A stretch of 7,226 bases of DNA, taken from contig CALBTQ010000450.1 in assembly GCA_937967875.1 (NCBI GenBank), positions 1-7,226 on the forward strand, in the 5' to 3' direction. This document shows, one piece after another, positions 6,029 to 7,226 of the stretch (the first letter of the stretch is position 1; each line of letters opens with the position of its first letter). The position numbers and the translations under genes are program-made. The notes beneath the pieces are model-generated. The model was not told where the DNA came from, made no database searches, and was given only the letters and a program-made list of their open reading frames with translations. This DNA comes from an uncultured Pseudomonadota bacterium (lineage in GTDB: Bacteria; Lernaellota; Lernaellaia; Lernaellales; Lernaellaceae).

Positions 6029-7226
6029 TTAGGCGCTCCGAGTTTCTTTTGCCCGGACCTCCCTGTCAACCGAATTGCTGTATCCGGCGATCGGCGCCAG
6101 CCACGCCAGCAACAGCGCGTAACCGACCAACGCGGCCACGGCCGCCGCCGTTGTCGTCCGCGACGGAAAATACCGTCGCTCGGGCGCCTGCGCGGCGTCG
6201 AGCACCAGCAGCGTCGCCTCGCCCATTTCCGCGCGCGTTTGCCACAACGCGGCCAGCGGCGCGATCTCGGTCAGCGCGTCGTCCAGCGCCGCTTGCTCGC
6301 GCACCAGCCGCCGGTCGCCCAATTGCCGCTGCGCCAGTTCGTCCAACGGCGGCAAAAACGGCACGTCTCCGGTCGTCAGGCGATCGGCCGCCGCGGCCAG
6401 CGCCGCGCTCTCCGCGCGCAACCGCCGCGCGCGCGGATGATCCGGCAACGCCATGCGCAGCAGCATCGCCCGCTGGGCGTCCTTCTCGATGCGCGCCGCC
6501 CACAGATCGCCCCAGTAGGCCAGCGCGGTGTCGGCCTGCAACGCGGGCGTCACCAGCTCGTGCGCGCGCCGATAAGCCGCCAGCTCGTTTTCGACGCCGG
6601 CCAGTTGCTCGTCCAGCGCCGCCACCTCGCCTTGCAGCGCCCGCCTTTTCGCCCCGGCGTGATCGGCGAAGCTCCGCGCCGCCACCCGCTCGCCGTGGCG
6701 GACGATCGCGTCGGCCAGCGCCGCCGCCGTTGGCGGATCGCTCCACTGCGCGGTCACCCGCAACACGCCGGTGGTGCGGAACCAGTCGACGAACACCAGC
6801 TTGCGCCAGACCTTCTCGTGGACGGCCGTCGGCGTCGGCGGCTCGCCGCGCCAACGCTTGTTTGCTTCGTCCCAGCGTGCGGGAAACAACGCGGGCAGCA
6901 ACCCGAGTTCGTCGAACGCCGCATAAAGCGCGGCCTTGCTGCGCAACGCATACCAGACGCGCAACGCTTCCTTGCCGCGCGGCGCGCCGGGCATATCGCT
7001 GAGCGCGGCGGCGAAAGGCGCCTGCGCTTCGAGCAACGACAAGGCGGACGACTGACGATCCGCATAGACCATCACGTGCGCGGCGGCGCGATAGGAACGC
7101 GGCAACAGCAGGCACACGCCGTAGGCGATCACCGCCGCAAGCAAGCCGACGACGATCAGCCGCCGGCGGTAGGGCCACACCGCGCGCACCAGGCGCATCG
7201 CCGGCAACGGCCGCGAAGCGCTGGAG
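6029..7226 (-). CDS. Wzz-like polysaccharide co-polymerase (chain-length determinant), 5' end unresolved
   Basis: Two membrane segments frame a large, helical, Ala/Arg-rich domain. This is the topology of Wzz/chain-length-determinant (polysaccharide co-polymerase) proteins of the inner membrane. Numbered from the ATG at 7198 (389 residues), TM1 is about 13-32 after a basic WPYRRR stretch and ends in LLLPRSYRAAAHVMV, a typical post-TM1 beta strand. Residues about 170-330 are rich in coiled-coil-like helices (for example LDEQLAGVENELAAYRRA). A short LDAAQAPERRYFPSR stretch, like the proline-rich motif before TM2 in this family, precedes TM2 at about 347-367. A 22-residue tail follows, without a tyrosine-kinase domain. 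Such proteins set the length of O-antigen, capsule or exopolysaccharide chains. The frame is open to the window edge. Start codons at 7198 (ATG) and 7207 (TTG) lack a Shine-Dalgarno, unlike the other genes here, so the true start may lie outside. The gene overall has weak sequence motifs, so the call rests mostly on topology. Confidence 0.65.
   Translation of the reverse strand, partial: SSASRPLPAMRLVRAVWPYRRRLIVVGLLAAVIAYGVCLLLPRSYRAAAHVMVYADRQSSALSLLEAQAPFAAALSDMPGAPRGKEALRVWYALRSKAALYAAFDELGLLPALFPARWDEANKRWRGEPPTPTAVHEKVWRKLVFVDWFRTTGVLRVTAQWSDPPTAAALADAIVRHGERVAARSFADHAGAKRRALQGEVAALDEQLAGVENELAAYRRAHELVTPALQADTALAYWGDLWAARIEKDAQRAMLLRMALPDHPRARRLRAESAALAAAADRLTTGDVPFLPPLDELAQRQLGDRRLVREQAALDDALTEIAPLAALWQTRAEMGEATLLVLDAAQAPERRYFPSRTTTAAAVAALVGYALLLAWLAPIAGYSNSVDREVRAKETRSA

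Overview
High-GC bacterial DNA with strongly G/C-biased third codon positions, good Shine-Dalgarno sites and compact gene packing. There are six genes: one tail fragment, four complete genes, and one that runs to, and may cross, the right edge. No RNA gene, mobile element, CRISPR array or origin is visible. The large response regulator that joins a receiver, DUF4388, J domain and TPRs is the kind of architecture known from Myxococcota and other deltaproteobacteria-like lineages. An environmental Gram-negative of that sort is the best guess, but no marker gene fixes the taxonomy.

Left part (1-2032). The last 43 codons of an unidentified plus-strand gene end at 132. A 109-bp AT-rich spacer with an inverted repeat follows. 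Next is a minus-strand gene for a secreted SGNH/GDSL hydrolase (242-1003). It is divergent from a plus-strand gene for a PIG-L/LmbE-type deacetylase (1109-2032). The ~105-bp gap between these two holds a good sigma70-like promoter for the deacetylase and a weaker opposing promoter for the hydrolase, and their -35 boxes overlap. Both products are predicted to remove acyl groups, possibly from carbohydrates, so the pair could be co-regulated.

Middle part (2072-4977). A probable intrinsic terminator ends the deacetylase transcript and overlaps the 3' end of a convergent minus-strand gene for a small, membrane-anchored coiled-coil protein (2084-2674). That gene lies 28 bp downstream of the large regulator gene (2703-4874). 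The two probably form an operon, with a possible promoter at the 3' end of mtnA. The regulator has an intact phosphorylation pocket and an intact HPD motif, so it may link two-component signalling to the DnaK chaperone.

Right part (4976-7226). mtnA, a methylthioribose-1-phosphate isomerase homologue, starts 15 bp after the stop codon of a Wzz-like polysaccharide co-polymerase gene. Its Shine-Dalgarno begins right after that stop, so the two are probably co-transcribed. With the deacetylase and the SGNH hydrolase, the co-polymerase hints at a surface-polysaccharide neighbourhood. The methionine-salvage gene does not fit that theme and may be a chance passenger or a paralogue with another substrate.
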